64,000 bases of DNA from Streptomyces sp. NBC_01463. GTDB lineage: Bacteria > Actinomycetota > Actinomycetes > Streptomycetales > Streptomycetaceae. The first letter of the stretch is position 1. Each line of letters begins with the position of its first letter. The stretch spans positions 8,246,001 to 8,310,000 of the forward strand of contig CP109468.1 in the NCBI GenBank assembly GCA_036227345.1. Direction: 5' to 3'. Below are positions 29,080-40,234 of this stretch, in pieces. The position numbers and the translations under genes were made by a program. The notes beneath the pieces were generated by a model. The model was given only the letters and a program-made list of their open reading frames with translations. It had not been told where the DNA came from and did not search any database.

Positions 29080-30441
29080 GTGGCACGACCCAGGATTCTC
29101 GTTGTCGGAGCCGGTTTTGCCGGGGTCGAGTGCGTACGCCGACTGGAACGCGGGCTCCGTCCGGGTGAAGCGGACATCGCACTCGTGGCGCCGTTCTCGT
29201 ACCAGCTCTACCTGCCCCTGCTCCCACAGGTCGCCTCCGGCGTCCTCACACCGCAGTCCGTCGCGGTGTCACTGCGCCGGAGCAGCCGGCACCGCACGCG
29301 CATCATTCCCGGCGGGGCCATCGGAGTGGACCCCAAGGCGAAGATCTGCGTCATCCGCAAGATCACCGACGAAGTCGTCTACGAGCCGTACGACTACATC
29401 GTGCTCAGCCCGGGCAGCGTCACCCGCACCTTCGACATCCCCGGGCTGCTCGACAACGCCCGCGGCATGAAGACGCTGGCCGAGGCGGCCTACGTACGCG
29501 ACCACGTGATCGCCCAGCTCGACCTCGCGGACGCCAGCGAGGACGAGGAGGAGCGGGCCTCGCGGCTGCAGTTCGTGGTGGTCGGCGGCGGGTACGCGGG
29601 CACCGAGACCGCGGCCTGCCTGCAGCGGCTCACCAGCAACGCGGTGCGGCACTACCCCAGGCTCGACCCGAAGCTCATCAAGTGGCATCTGATCGACATC
29701 GCGCCGAAGCTGATGCCCGAGCTGGGCGACAAGCTCGGCGAGAGCGCTCTGAAGGTGCTGCGCGACCGCGGCATCGAGGTGTCGCTCGGCGTCTCCGTCG
29801 CCGAGGCCGGCCCCGACAAGGTGACGTTCACCGACGGCCGGGTCCTGCCCTGCCGCACCCTGATCTGGACGGCGGGCGTCGCCGCGAGCCCGCTCGTCAC
29901 CACCTTCGACGCGGAGACGGTACGCGGCAGGCTGGCGGTGACGCCCGAGATGACGCTGCCCGGGTACGACGGGATGTTCGCGCTCGGTGACGTCGCGGCC
30001 GTGCCGGACCTCGCCAAGGGCGACGGCGCGGTCTGCCCGCCCACCGCCCAGCACGCGATGCGCCAGGGCCGCAAGCTCGCCGACAACCTGCTGGCCACGC
30101 TCCGGCACCAGCCGCTGCAGCCGTACGTCCACAAGGACCTCGGGCTCGTCGTGGACCTCGGCGGCAAGGACGCGGTCTCCAAGCCCCTCGGCATCGAGAT
30201 GCACGGGATCACCGCCCAGGCCGTGGCCCGCGGCTACCACTGGTCGGCGCTGCGGACCAATGTGGCGAAGGCGCGCGTCATGACCAACTGGCTGATCAAC
30301 GCGGCAGCGGGCGACGACTTCGTCCGTACCGGATTCCAGTCCCGCAAGCCCGCGACCCTGCGGGACTTCGAGTACACGGACCGCTATCTCACCCCGGAGC
30401 AGGTCCGTGAGCACACCGCGGCGCTGAACGCCCGGATGTGA
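29080..30441 (+). CDS. ndh: Type II NADH dehydrogenase (NDH-2)
   Basis: 453 residues. FAD motif ILVVGAGFAGVECVRRL at the N-terminus, NADH-binding VVGGGYAGTETAACL near residue 170, and FALGDVAAVPD late in the protein. The C-terminal ~80 residues form the amphipathic membrane-binding part. It passes electrons from NADH to menaquinone without pumping protons. GTG 29080 follows GAGAAGGGA. It sits beside a stand-alone oxidase subunit I, giving a compact alternative respiratory segment. Confidence 0.92.
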   Translation: MARPRILVVGAGFAGVECVRRLERGLRPGEADIALVAPFSYQLYLPLLPQVASGVLTPQSVAVSLRRSSRHRTRIIPGGAIGVDPKAKICVIRKITDEVVYEPYDYIVLSPGSVTRTFDIPGLLDNARGMKTLAEAAYVRDHVIAQLDLADASEDEEERASRLQFVVVGGGYAGTETAACLQRLTSNAVRHYPRLDPKLIKWHLIDIAPKLMPELGDKLGESALKVLRDRGIEVSLGVSVAEAGPDKVTFTDGRVLPCRTLIWTAGVAASPLVTTFDAETVRGRLAVTPEMTLPGYDGMFALGDVAAVPDLAKGDGAVCPPTAQHAMRQGRKLADNLLATLRHQPLQPYVHKDLGLVVDLGGKDAVSKPLGIEMHGITAQAVARGYHWSALRTNVAKARVMTNWLINAAAGDDFVRTGFQSRKPATLRDFEYTDRYLTPEQVREHTAALNARM

Positions 30442-30458
30442 GCCGGCGCCGGCACCCG

Positions 30459-31607
<1,149 letters not shown>

Positions 31608-31908
31608 GCGGGTGGTCCTTTCGCGGACATGCGAATGAAGGGGCCCGGCAGGGACGGGGGCGGACAACTCACGCCCCGTACGACGGGCAGGAAAGACCGG
31701 TGGGAACGAGTCCGAACCGGACTGGGAAGTCAATGCGATGAAGCTGGATCGCCGGTCGGAAAGGACGGGCGCATCAGCGTGGTGAAGGTGAATCGGTACC
31801 GGCGCCTGAATGAGAGGCGTACACAAGTACCGATTGCAATGTAGCACGGCTGCCGGACTCCGGGCGCCGATGTGGTGCGGGTAACTCCATTGCGGCGGGG
31901 GTGCGGGA
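31608..31908. other. Leader/promoter region between rho and GNAT genes
   Basis: About 300 bases without a gene. An open frame continues upstream of rho here but shows no codon bias of real genes. At 31791-31835 AATCGGTAC pairs with GTACCGATT, enclosing CGCCT/AGGCG, and a TACATT hexamer on the minus strand just upstream could be the rho -10. That would give rho a structured leader of about 230 bases. Low-confidence reading. Confidence 0.4.
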
Positions 31909-32838
31909 GTGGTTTCGTACTCCGGTCCGGTCCTCACTCCCGACCCCGGAGTCACCTTGCCGATACATCTCACCGCCCTGACCGATCCCGACCGCGGCGC
32001 CAACGACTACCGCCTGGCGTGGCTGGCGTCCGACGAGGCCGGAGCACCCGTCGGATCGGCGTTCCTGCGGGTGTTCACCAGGGAGGGCCAGGACCATCTG
32101 GCCGAGCTGGACATCCAGGTCCACCCGGCCGAACGCCGCAGGGGGACCGGCTCCCGGCTGCTGGAGGCGGCCGCCGGGGCCGCGGCGGACCTCGGCCGCA
32201 GGGCCGTCGTCGCGCAGGCCGGGGACGGCACCCCGGGAGACCTGTTCCTGCGGGCCAGGGGGCTGCGCAGGGTCCTCGCCCTCACCTACGCCCGGCTGCC
32301 GCTGAAGCAGGTGGACACGGCGGCACTGACCGCCGTCATCGAGGAGCCGCATCCCGGCTACCGGCTGGAGTCCTGGGACGGCACCGTCCCCGAACCGCTG
32401 GCCCACACCTTCGCCGCATCGCGCCGCGCCATGGACGACATGCCCATGGACGACACCGACTACGGCACCATGGTCTGGGACGTCGACCGGGTCAGGTCCG
32501 TCGCCCGGTCCGTCGCCGACCGGGGCGAGCTGCTGCACACGGTCGCCGCCGTCGACGAGAGCGACGGATCGATCGCGGGCTTCACCGAACTCGTCGTGCC
32601 GGGCGACCGCCTGGGCGACGCCCAGCACTACGGAACGGGCGTCCTGCCCGAGCACCGGGGCCACGGCCTCGCCCGCTGGATGAAGGCGGCGTCCATCCTG
32701 CGGGCCCGCGAGCACCACCCGGACCTGGGCGGCCTGCTCGCGGACACCGCGGACAGCAACACGTACATGCGGCGTATCAACGACGCGTTCGGATACGAGC
32801 CGACGCACCGCTCCTTCGAGTACCAGCTCGACCTCTGA
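31909..32838 (+). CDS. Tandem GNAT acetyltransferase
   Basis: About 309 residues with two GNAT-like halves. In the first, DIQVHPAERRRGTGSRLLEAA carries the acetyl-CoA loop RRRGTG; in the second, YGTGVLPEHRGHGLARWMKAA carries HRGHGLA. It probably acetylates a small molecule or protein amine; one half is often non-catalytic in such tandem proteins. GTG 31909 is used, but TTG 31957 has a better-placed GGAG and would trim 16 residues. Transcribed away from rho and convergent with meaB. Confidence 0.85.
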   Translation: MVSYSGPVLTPDPGVTLPIHLTALTDPDRGANDYRLAWLASDEAGAPVGSAFLRVFTREGQDHLAELDIQVHPAERRRGTGSRLLEAAAGAAADLGRRAVVAQAGDGTPGDLFLRARGLRRVLALTYARLPLKQVDTAALTAVIEEPHPGYRLESWDGTVPEPLAHTFAASRRAMDDMPMDDTDYGTMVWDVDRVRSVARSVADRGELLHTVAAVDESDGSIAGFTELVVPGDRLGDAQHYGTGVLPEHRGHGLARWMKAASILRAREHHPDLGGLLADTADSNTYMRRINDAFGYEPTHRSFEYQLDL

Positions 32839-32853
32839 GGTCTGCCGACCCGG

Positions 32854-33879
32854 TCAGGCCGGGCCCGGCTCCTCGTCGCGCCCGGCCGCCGTGTCCCGTT
32901 CCCGGAACACCTCCAGGATCTGCTCGGCGGCCAGCGTGGCGGGCAACGAGCCCTCCCGTACGCGCCGTTCGAGGTCCGGGGTGAGGGCGCGCACCCCGGG
33001 ATGGCTGCGCAGACTCTCCAGCAGTTCGTCCCGCACCATCGTCCACGTCCAGTCCACCTGCTGCTCACTGCGCTTGGCCGCGAGCCGGCCCGTCGACTCC
33101 AGCAGCGCCCGGTGCTGCTCAAGGCGCTCCCACAGGGTGTCCAGACCGCTGGACTCGCGGGCGCTGCAGGTCAGCACCGGCGGTGTCCACGCAGCGTCCA
33201 CCGGGTGCATCAGCCTTAGCGCACCCGCCAGTTCGCGTGCCGCGGAGCGGGCGTCGCGCTCGTGCGGGCCGTCGGCCTTGTTCACCGCGATGGCGTCCGC
33301 CAGCTCCAGGACACCCTTCTTGATGCCCTGGAGCTGGTCACCGGTGCGGGCCAGTGTCAGCAGCAGAAACGTGTCGACCATGTTGGCGACCGCCGTCTCC
33401 GACTGGCCGACACCCACCGTCTCCACCAGCACCACGTCGTAGCCCGCCGCCTCCATCACCACGATGGACTCCCGGGTCGCCTTCGCCACCCCGCCCAGCG
33501 TGCCTGCGGTGGGGGAGGGGCGGACGAATGCCGCCGGGTCGACGGCGAGCCGCTCCATCCTGGTCTTGTCGCCGAGGATGGAGCCGCCGGTGCGGCTGGA
33601 GGACGGGTCCACGGCGAGCACCGCGACCCGGTGCCCGAGCCCGGTGAGCATCGTGCCGAGGGCGTCGATGAACGTGGACTTGCCGACTCCGGGCACCCCG
33701 CTGATGCCGATGCGCCGGGCGCTGCCCGAGTGCGGCAGCAACTCGCGCAGCAACTGCTGGGCCAGCGCCCGGTGATCGGGGCGGGTGGACTCGACGAGCG
33801 TGATGGCGCGCGCGACATGCGCGCGCTTCCCGTCGAGAACGCCCTTCACATAACTGTCGAGATCGATCTTCGGGGCCAT
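32854..33879 (-). CDS. meaB: Methylmalonyl-CoA mutase-associated GTPase MeaB/ArgK
   Basis: 341 residues of G3E P-loop GTPase type. Walker A is GISGVPGVGKST at 58-69; VLAVDPSSSRTGGSILGDKTRM, VLVETVGVGQSE and the NKADG specificity motif follow. It loads and protects the adenosylcobalamin cofactor of methylmalonyl-CoA mutase. It follows mutB by 12 bases in the mutA-mutB-meaB operon, the arrangement seen in many actinobacteria. Confidence 0.95.
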   Translation of the reverse strand: MAPKIDLDSYVKGVLDGKRAHVARAITLVESTRPDHRALAQQLLRELLPHSGSARRIGISGVPGVGKSTFIDALGTMLTGLGHRVAVLAVDPSSSRTGGSILGDKTRMERLAVDPAAFVRPSPTAGTLGGVAKATRESIVVMEAAGYDVVLVETVGVGQSETAVANMVDTFLLLTLARTGDQLQGIKKGVLELADAIAVNKADGPHERDARSAARELAGALRLMHPVDAAWTPPVLTCSARESSGLDTLWERLEQHRALLESTGRLAAKRSEQQVDWTWTMVRDELLESLRSHPGVRALTPDLERRVREGSLPATLAAEQILEVFRERDTAAGRDEEPGPA

Positions 33880-33891
33880 CGGTTCAGCGGC

Positions 33892-36093
33892 TCACAGCTC
33901 GTGGCCGAGTGTGGCGCCCAGGCGCGTGACCAGGTCGTGGGCGGCGTCCGGGATCACCGTCCCGGGCGGGAACACCGCAGCCGCGCCCGCCTCGTGCAGG
34001 GCCTCGATGTCCTGGGGCGGGATGACCCCGCCCACGACGATCATGATGTCCTCGCGGCCCTCGGCCGCGAGCTCCTCACGCAGTGCGGGCACGAGGGTGA
34101 GGTGGCCGGCGGCCAGCGAGGAGACGCCCACGATGTGCACGTCCGCCTCGACCGCCTGCCGGGCGACCTCGCCCGGCGTCTGGAACAGCGGGCCCACATC
34201 CACGTCGAAGCCCAGGTCGGCGAAGGCGGTCGCGATGACCTTCTGGCCCCGGTCGTGCCCGTCCTGGCCCATCTTGGCGACCAGGATGCGCGGACGGCGT
34301 CCCTCCGCCTCCTCGAACGTGTCGACCAGCGCGCGGGTGCGGTCCACGGACGGCGACTCCCCTGCCTCGTTGCGGTACACACCCGAGATCGTACGGATCT
34401 GGCCCGCGTGCCGGCCGTACACCTTCTCCAGCGCGTCGGAGATCTCGCCCACGGTCGCCATCGCGCGCGCCGCGTCGACCGCCAGCGCCAGCAGGTTGCC
34501 CTCCAGGCCGGGCCCCGGGGCCCGCCCGGCGGCGGCCGACAGGGCGCGCAGGGCGTCCTGGCAGGCCTGTTCGTCGCGCTCCTCGCGCAGCCGGCGCAGC
34601 TTCTCGATCTGCTGGGTGCGGACGGAGGAGTTGTCGACCTTGAGGACGTCGATCTTCTCGTCGGTCCCGACGCGGTACTTGTTGACGCCGATGACGGGCT
34701 GGCGGCCGGAGTCGATGCGGGCCTGGGTGCGGGCGGCGGCTTCCTCGATGCGGAGTTTGGGGATGCCGGCGTCGATGGCCTTGGCCATGCCGCCGGCCGC
34801 CTCGACCTCCTCGATGTGCTGCCAGGCCCGCCGCGCCAGGTCGTGGGTGAGCTTCTCCACGTAGGCGCTGCCGCCCCACGGGTCGATGACCCGTCCGGTG
34901 CCGGACTCCTGCTGGAGCAGGAGCTGGGTGTTGCGGGCGATGCGTGCCGAGAAGTCGGTGGGCAGGGCGAGGGCCTCGTCGAGGGCGTTGGTGTGGAGCG
35001 ACTGGGTGTGGCCCTGGGTGGCGGCCATCGCCTCGACGCAGGTGCGGGTGACGTTGTTGAACACGTCCTGCGCGGTCAGAGACCACCCCGAGGTCTGTGA
35101 ATGGGTGCGCAGCGAGAGGGACTTGGCGTTCTTCGGCTCGAACTCCTTGACCAGCTTGGCCCAGAGCAGCCGGGCCGCCCGCAGCTTCGCGACCTCCATG
35201 AAGAAGTTCATGCCGATCGCCCAGAAGAACGACAACCGCGGTGCGAACGCGTCGACGTCGAGCCCTGCGTCGCGTCCGGCCCGCAGGTACTCCACCCCGT
35301 CGGCCAGGGTGTACGCCAGCTCCAGGTCGGCCGTCGCTCCGGCCTCCTGGATGTGATAGCCGGAGATGGAGATCGAGTTGTAGCGCGGCATCTTCTGCGA
35401 GGTGTACGAGAAGATGTCGGAGATGATCCGCATCGACGGCTTCGGCGGATAGATGTAGGTGTTGCGGACCATGAACTCCTTCAGAATGTCGTTCTGAATG
35501 GTCCCGGCCAATTTCTCGGGCGGCACGCCCTGTTCCTCGGCGGCCACGATGTAGAGCGCGAGTACGGGCAGCACCGCGCCGTTCATCGTCATCGACACCG
35601 ACATCTTGTCCAGCGGGATGCCGTCGAACAGCTGACGCATGTCGTAGATCGAGTCGATCGCGACACCGGCCATGCCGACGTCACCGGTCACCCGCGGGTG
35701 GTCGCTGTCGTAGCCGCGGTGGGTCGGCAGGTCGAACGCGACCGAGAGGCCCTTCTGCCCGGCCGCGAGGTTGCGACGGTAGAAGGCGTTGGACTCCTCG
35801 GCGGTGGAGAAGCCCGCGTACTGCCGGATCGTCCAGGGCTGGTTGACGTACATCGTCGGGTAGGGGCCGCGCAGATACGGCGCCACCCCCGGGTACGTAC
35901 CGAGGAAGTCGATGCCCTCCAGGTCCTGGCCGGTGTACAGCGGCTTGACCGCGATGCCCTCCGGCGTCTCCCACAGGAGATCGCCGTCGGAGGTCCCGGA
36001 GGACTCCTTGACCGCGGCACGCCACTGGTCCTCGGTCACCTCGGTGCCGCTGCCCGGCCCGAGCTCGATGTCGGAGAAATCGGGGATCCGCAT
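33892..36093 (-). CDS. mutB: Methylmalonyl-CoA mutase large subunit
   Basis: 733 residues, the usual size. The substrate-binding barrel begins near [20 protein letters not shown] and includes [19 protein letters not shown]. The C-terminal cobalamin domain has the base-off [14 protein letters not shown] motif with the axial His, and [10 protein letters not shown]. It interconverts succinyl-CoA and methylmalonyl-CoA, feeding polyketide extender supply or propionate use. Its ATG overlaps the mutA stop (TAATG), coupling the two subunits. Confidence 0.97.
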   Translation of the reverse strand: MRIPDFSDIELGPGSGTEVTEDQWRAAVKESSGTSDGDLLWETPEGIAVKPLYTGQDLEGIDFLGTYPGVAPYLRGPYPTMYVNQPWTIRQYAGFSTAEESNAFYRRNLAAGQKGLSVAFDLPTHRGYDSDHPRVTGDVGMAGVAIDSIYDMRQLFDGIPLDKMSVSMTMNGAVLPVLALYIVAAEEQGVPPEKLAGTIQNDILKEFMVRNTYIYPPKPSMRIISDIFSYTSQKMPRYNSISISGYHIQEAGATADLELAYTLADGVEYLRAGRDAGLDVDAFAPRLSFFWAIGMNFFMEVAKLRAARLLWAKLVKEFEPKNAKSLSLRTHSQTSGWSLTAQDVFNNVTRTCVEAMAATQGHTQSLHTNALDEALALPTDFSARIARNTQLLLQQESGTGRVIDPWGGSAYVEKLTHDLARRAWQHIEEVEAAGGMAKAIDAGIPKLRIEEAAARTQARIDSGRQPVIGVNKYRVGTDEKIDVLKVDNSSVRTQQIEKLRRLREERDEQACQDALRALSAAAGRAPGPGLEGNLLALAVDAARAMATVGEISDALEKVYGRHAGQIRTISGVYRNEAGESPSVDRTRALVDTFEEAEGRRPRILVAKMGQDGHDRGQKVIATAFADLGFDVDVGPLFQTPGEVARQAVEADVHIVGVSSLAAGHLTLVPALREELAAEGREDIMIVVGGVIPPQDIEALHEAGAAAVFPPGTVIPDAAHDLVTRLGATLGHEL

Positions 36094-37949
36094 TACGCCA
36101 CACCCATACGGTCGAGAACGGAGGAGAGCACGGCCACCACGTCACAGCCGGCGAAGACGAACTCGTCGACGCCCGGGTACTCACCGGGCCGTCCCGCCAG
36201 GTACACCCGCTGCGCACCGGCGGCGACGAGCGCCGCGGCGACCTCGCCTGCCTGTTCGGCGTAGAGCGCGTCGCTGGAACACAGACACACCAGGTCCGTG
36301 CCCGCGGCGGTGAACGCCGCCGCGGCCGACGAGGCGTCCACCTGGACCGGCTCGTGGACGGGTTCGATGCCGCCCGCCCGGAACAGGTTCGCGGCGAACG
36401 AGGCACGCGCGGTGTGCGCCGCGGCGGGGCCGAGCGCGGCGAGGAACACCCGCGGCCGGTTTCCGGTCGCCGCCAGATGGGCGTCCGAACGGGCGCGCAG
36501 CGCCTCGAACGCCTCGTCGCGACGGACCACGGGCAGTCCGCCCTGCGCGGCGGCCGCCGGCAGGGGATCCCGCTCCACCGCGCGCTCCGCGAGCTGAGGG
36601 AACTCGCTGACGCCGGTGATCGGCTCCTTGCGCCGGGCGAGGTCCTTGCTGCGGGCCGCCCAGGTGGCCGCGAGGCGGTCCGCGACCAGACCCGAGGACA
36701 GTGCCGCGGCCTGACCGCCGGCCCGCTCGATCTCCTGGAAGAACGCCCAGGCGGAGTCGGCCAGTTCGTCCGTCAGCCGCTCCACGTACCAGGAACCGCC
36801 CGCCGGGTCGATGACCCGGGCCAGATGAGACTCCTCCAGCAGGATCGTCGACGTGTTGCGCGCGATGCGCCGGGCGAAAGCGTCCGGCAGGCCCAGTGCG
36901 TGGTCGAACGGCAGCACGGTCACCGCGTCGGCGCCGCCGACACCCGCCCCCAGGCAGGCCAGCGTGGTCCGCAGCATGTTCACCCACGGATCGCGACGGG
37001 TCATCATCACGGGCGACGTCACCGCGTGCTGCCGCTGCCCGCCTGCCTCCGGTGCCCCGCAGACCTCGGCGACCCGCGCCCAGAGGCGGCGCGCGGCCCG
37101 CAGCTTGGCGATCGTCAGGAACTGGTCGGCGGTGGCCGCGTACCGGAACTCCAGCTGCGCGCAGGCCTCTTCGACACCGAGCCCGGCATCGGTCAGCGCC
37201 CGCAGATAGGCGACACCCGTCGCCAGTGAACTGCCCAGCTCCTGGGCGGCCGAGCCGCCGGCCTCGTGGTACGGCAGCGCGTCAACGGTCAGGGCCCGCA
37301 GCCCCGGATACCCGGCCGCGCAGCGCTTCGCCCAGCGCACGGCGGATGCCGTGTCCGCCGCGCCGCCGCTGCGGGCGGCCTGTCCCAGCGGGTCGGCGCC
37401 GAGGCTGCCGCGCACCGCTTCCGGCGCCACACCGCGCTCCGTGCACAGCCGGAGGAACTCCTCCGCCGCGGCGTCGAGTTCGTCTCCTGCGTCGAGGACG
37501 AGCGGTGCCAGGTCGAGGTGGACGCCCTGGAGGGCCCGGGCCAGACCGGACACCGGCACACCGCCGGTACCTCCGACGGTCAGCCACAACGAGGTGACGC
37601 CGTTCTCCAGGTCCCCGAGTACGGCCTCGTTGAGCCGGACGGGATCCGTCGAGGTGTGGCGCTGCCGGACCCCCCAGCCGCCCGCCGTGCTGCCCTGCGG
37701 CGTACTGCCGCGGGTGAAGGGGGCGAAGCCCGGGAGACCGGCATCGGGCGCGTCGTCGCGCGAGGTGTAGAGGGGACGAGTGATGAGCCCGTCCTCCACC
37801 TTGGTGGACAGTGCTTCCTCGGCGGCCGAACCCGAAACGTCCTTGCCCGACTTGCGCAGCACACCTTCGACGAGGCTCTGCCACTGCTCATGGGTGGGTT
37901 CCGGGAATTCGGCGGCCAACGAAAGCCCGTCAGCAGGCTGGACCGTCAT
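36093..37949 (-). CDS. mutA: Methylmalonyl-CoA mutase small subunit
   Basis: 618 residues, homologous to MutB but degenerate, as normal for MutA. The barrel part is present ([20 protein letters not shown] and [19 protein letters not shown]), while the C-terminal domain lacks the DxHxxG cobalamin motif, reading [20 protein letters not shown] at that place. It is the structural partner of MutB. First gene of the operon, ATG at 37949. The 236 bases between it and the divergent DUF6325 gene hold the promoters; no dyad there convinced me. Confidence 0.95.
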   Translation of the reverse strand: MTVQPADGLSLAAEFPEPTHEQWQSLVEGVLRKSGKDVSGSAAEEALSTKVEDGLITRPLYTSRDDAPDAGLPGFAPFTRGSTPQGSTAGGWGVRQRHTSTDPVRLNEAVLGDLENGVTSLWLTVGGTGGVPVSGLARALQGVHLDLAPLVLDAGDELDAAAEEFLRLCTERGVAPEAVRGSLGADPLGQAARSGGAADTASAVRWAKRCAAGYPGLRALTVDALPYHEAGGSAAQELGSSLATGVAYLRALTDAGLGVEEACAQLEFRYAATADQFLTIAKLRAARRLWARVAEVCGAPEAGGQRQHAVTSPVMMTRRDPWVNMLRTTLACLGAGVGGADAVTVLPFDHALGLPDAFARRIARNTSTILLEESHLARVIDPAGGSWYVERLTDELADSAWAFFQEIERAGGQAAALSSGLVADRLAATWAARSKDLARRKEPITGVSEFPQLAERAVERDPLPAAAAQGGLPVVRRDEAFEALRARSDAHLAATGNRPRVFLAALGPAAAHTARASFAANLFRAGGIEPVHEPVQVDASSAAAAFTAAGTDLVCLCSSDALYAEQAGEVAAALVAAGAQRVYLAGRPGEYPGVDEFVFAGCDVVAVLSSVLDRMGVA

Positions 37950-38185
37950 GGATCCGATGCTAGGACAGGTCTCAGATACAGCAGCAGGGGCTCGACCTGT
38001 GACCTTGCCCTCTCCGAAACGCGCTTGATCCTTCACGCACCGTCGCCTAACCCGTGCCGTGGACGCCTGCCGGATCCATCCTTAACCGATGTGGATCCAA
38101 TGATTGGTGATGATTCGCCACAGTGCGGCACCAAAAGTACGAAGTTATGCTGCTGGCAATCCATTCTTCCGGAGAGGACACGCTC

Positions 38186-38614
38186 GTGGCTGTGGGACCT
38201 GTGGAGTACCTCGTCGTCGCGTTTCCCGGCAGCCGTTTCACCGGTGCCATCGCGCCGGCGCTGGCCGAAGCGGTCGCCTCGAAAGCGGTACGCATCCTCG
38301 ATCTGACCTTTGTGTACCGGACCGAGGACGGCGCGATCGAGACCGTCGAGCTGGAGGACCTCGACCCGGACGACCTCGTCTCGTTCGAGCCGGTCGAGGG
38401 TGAGGTCACCGGGATGCTGAACAGCGAGGACATCCGGACGCTGGGCGAGAGCGTGCCGCCGGGCAGTTCCGCCGCGCTCATCGTGTGGGAGGACCTCTGG
38501 GCGCTGCCGATCACCGAGGCGGTCCGCGCGTCGGGCGGCCGGCTCGTCGCCCATGAGCGGATTCCCGCCGAGGTCGCGGAGGCCGCGGTGGCGGCCGCCG
38601 CCACGGAACGCTGA
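38186..38614 (+). CDS. DUF6325-family protein
   Basis: 142 residues, alpha/beta, acidic, no membrane segment. Opening GPVEYLVVAFPGSRFTG, central VELEDLDPDDLVSFEPVEGE and the strand SAALIVWEDLWALPI match the DUF6325/DUF1269-like group. GTG 38186 has GGAGAGGA upstream; an earlier ATG in frame lies in the promoter. Next gene is a SHOCT protein 33 bases on, a pairing often seen in Streptomyces. Role unknown, probably stress-related. Confidence 0.78.
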   Translation: MAVGPVEYLVVAFPGSRFTGAIAPALAEAVASKAVRILDLTFVYRTEDGAIETVELEDLDPDDLVSFEPVEGEVTGMLNSEDIRTLGESVPPGSSAALIVWEDLWALPITEAVRASGGRLVAHERIPAEVAEAAVAAAATER

Positions 38615-38647
38615 CCCCTCCCGCATCGCACCGGAAAGGCGCCCGAC

Positions 38648-39010
38648 ATGCCGATCTTTCGAGGACCTGGAATGAACCGCCGCGGCCCCGGTCTGCTGGG
38701 GGCGGTGGCGCGCACCGCTGTCGTCGCCGGCACGGCATCGGCGGTCAGCGGCCGCGTGCAGCGGCACCAGCAGGCGAGGTTCGCCGATGACGACGCCGAC
38801 CAGCTGGCCGAGGAGCAGATGCGGCAGCAGATGCAGATGCAGGCCGCTCAGCAGCAGGCCTCCCAGCAGCAAGCGGCCCAGCAGCAGGCCGCCGAGCCGG
38901 CTCCGGACGATCTGATCAGCCGCCTTGAGCGGCTGGCCGAACTGAAGAAGCAGGGCATCCTCACCGACGCCGAGTTCAACGACCAGAAGATGAGGCTTCT
39001 GGCGGAGTGA
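38648..39010 (+). CDS. SHOCT-domain protein with Gln-rich linker
   Basis: 120 residues. A hydrophobic N-terminal segment (GLLGAVARTAVVAGTASAV) is followed by a Gln/Met/Ala-rich stretch with many QQ and QQQ runs, then the C-terminal SHOCT motif LISRLERLAELKKQGILTD with AEFNDQKMRLL. SHOCT modules mediate self-association or tethering of partner domains. Same orientation as the DUF6325 gene and probably co-transcribed. Function unknown. Confidence 0.82.
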   Translation: MPIFRGPGMNRRGPGLLGAVARTAVVAGTASAVSGRVQRHQQARFADDDADQLAEEQMRQQMQMQAAQQQASQQQAAQQQAAEPAPDDLISRLERLAELKKQGILTDAEFNDQKMRLLAE

Positions 39011-39103
39011 CTCCCTCTGTCAGGGCGGGCCGGCGGATGTCTGCTCCCGCCGCCGCCCAGGAGTGCGGCGGCGCATGACCGCGTCCGGCTGCTCTCCCGC
39101 CCG

Positions 39104-39152
39104 GTGAAAGCGTGCAACGCCCCGGGCCACGGGCCCGAAGCAGCTCTTTCAC
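39104..39152 (+). terminator. Possible bipartite hairpin after SHOCT gene
   Basis: GTGAAAG pairs with CTTTCAC at the ends and CGGGCC pairs with GGCCCG around ACG inside. It lies about 95 bases after the SHOCT stop. It could terminate that unit; the internal loops make it uncertain. Confidence 0.35.
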
Positions 39153-39212
39153 GCGCCCGCTTTCCCGGCCCGGAATGACCCGTCGATCATCTCCGGCGTT
39201 TTACTTTGTCGA

Positions 39213-39278
39213 TTTCCCGACATCATGCGACTTTTGATCCGGCCAAGCCCGAAATCAATTCGGATACGTGTCGGGAAA
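39213..39278 (+). repeat. Inverted repeat next to the phosphatase ribosome site
   Basis: TTTCCCGACA (39213-39222) and TGTCGGGAAA (39269-39278) are perfect 10-base complements 46 bases apart. The right arm ends directly before the AGAGGAAG ribosome site. The region is A/T-rich against the genome. Could be an operator pair or an RNA stem that masks the ribosome site. Confidence 0.5.
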
Positions 39279-39292
39279 AGAGGAAGTTCATC

Positions 39293-40093
39293 GTGCAAAC
39301 CGCCAGGGCCGTCCCGGCAGCCTCTGTTCTCAACCTGCGGGACCTGGGCGGCATCGCCGTGGGCCCGGGCCGGCAGGTGCGGCCGGGCGTGGTGCTGCGC
39401 TCCGGTCAGCTCAGCGGTCTCGATCCGGTGCACGACGCGGCGGTGGCCGGACTCGGTATCCGTACCGTCGTCGATCTGCGGACCGCGGACGAGCGGTCCT
39501 CGGCGCCCGACCGGCTGCCGCCCGGGGCCCGGCTGTTCGTCGCCGACGTGCTCGGGGACGACCCGGGAGTGGCGCCCGCCAGGCTCCGTGCCCTGCTCGC
39601 CGATCCGGTCGAGGCCGAGCGGCTGCTCGGGGGCGGGAAGGCCGAGGAGATGTTCGCCGAGACGTACCGCCAGATGGTGCTCTCGCCGCGCGCGGCCGCC
39701 GCCTACCGGGCCTTCGTCGAGACGGCCGCCGACGCCGCCGCGCGCCCCGTGCTCTTCCACTGCACCGCGGGCAAGGACCGTACGGGCTGGGCGGCGACCG
39801 TGCTGCTCCTGCTGCTCGGCGCCTCGCGGGATGTCGCGAGGACGGAGTTCCTCGCGGTGAACCCGGTGGTGCGCGTCGCGTTCCGACCGTACGTCCAGAG
39901 CTTCCTCGACGCGGGCGGTGACCCCGCGATCGCCTCCGCGATCATCGAGGTGCGCCCCCGCTACCTCGACACGGCCCTGGACGCCATGGACGAACGCTGG
40001 GGAGGGCTCGACGGCTACGCACGCGACGGGCTGCGCATCCCCGAGCCCGCGCTGCGGCGCCTGCGCGACGAACTCGTGGTCTCCACCGGCTGA
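39293..40093 (+). CDS. Tyrosine phosphatase (Y_phosphatase3 / MptpB-like)
   Basis: 266 residues. It opens with the family motif LNLRDLGGIAVGPGRQVRPGVVLRSGQL. The P-loop is HCTAGKDRTGWAAT with nucleophile Cys. The Lys within the loop is typical of the MptpB group, which acts on phosphotyrosine, phosphoserine or phosphoinositides. No signal peptide by eye. GTG 39293 follows AGAGGAAG. It is monocistronic, behind an unusual A/T-rich leader with an inverted repeat. Confidence 0.9.
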   Translation: MQTARAVPAASVLNLRDLGGIAVGPGRQVRPGVVLRSGQLSGLDPVHDAAVAGLGIRTVVDLRTADERSSAPDRLPPGARLFVADVLGDDPGVAPARLRALLADPVEAERLLGGGKAEEMFAETYRQMVLSPRAAAAYRAFVETAADAAARPVLFHCTAGKDRTGWAATVLLLLLGASRDVARTEFLAVNPVVRVAFRPYVQSFLDAGGDPAIASAIIEVRPRYLDTALDAMDERWGGLDGYARDGLRIPEPALRRLRDELVVSTG

Positions 40094-40176
40094 ATCCGGG
40101 GGAGGCGGACCGGCCCGTCCTCCGGCGCCGGCATGCCCCGCTGTCTGTCCTGCCGATCGGGACCGACCGGTTGCTT

Positions 40177-40195
40177 GATACCCCTAGGGGGTATC
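40177..40195. promoter_or_regulatory. CsoR-type copper operator
   Basis: GATACCCC-TAG-GGGGTATC is a perfect 8-base inverted repeat and fits the G-tract CsoR consensus. TATCTT (40192-40197) overlaps it as the -10 and GGTTGC lies 17 bases upstream, so the operator fills the core promoter. Confidence 0.8.
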
Positions 40196-40234
40196 TTGTG
40201 AGGCGTAGGGGCAGCCGCACCGGAGGAGAGCGTC

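Noticed and set aside
31608..32003. N-terminal extension of the short Rho that could restore the missing insert
   Set aside because: The frame stays open but has no codon bias, no Arg/Asp-rich composition of a Rho insert, and a good ribosome site lies directly before ATG 31607.
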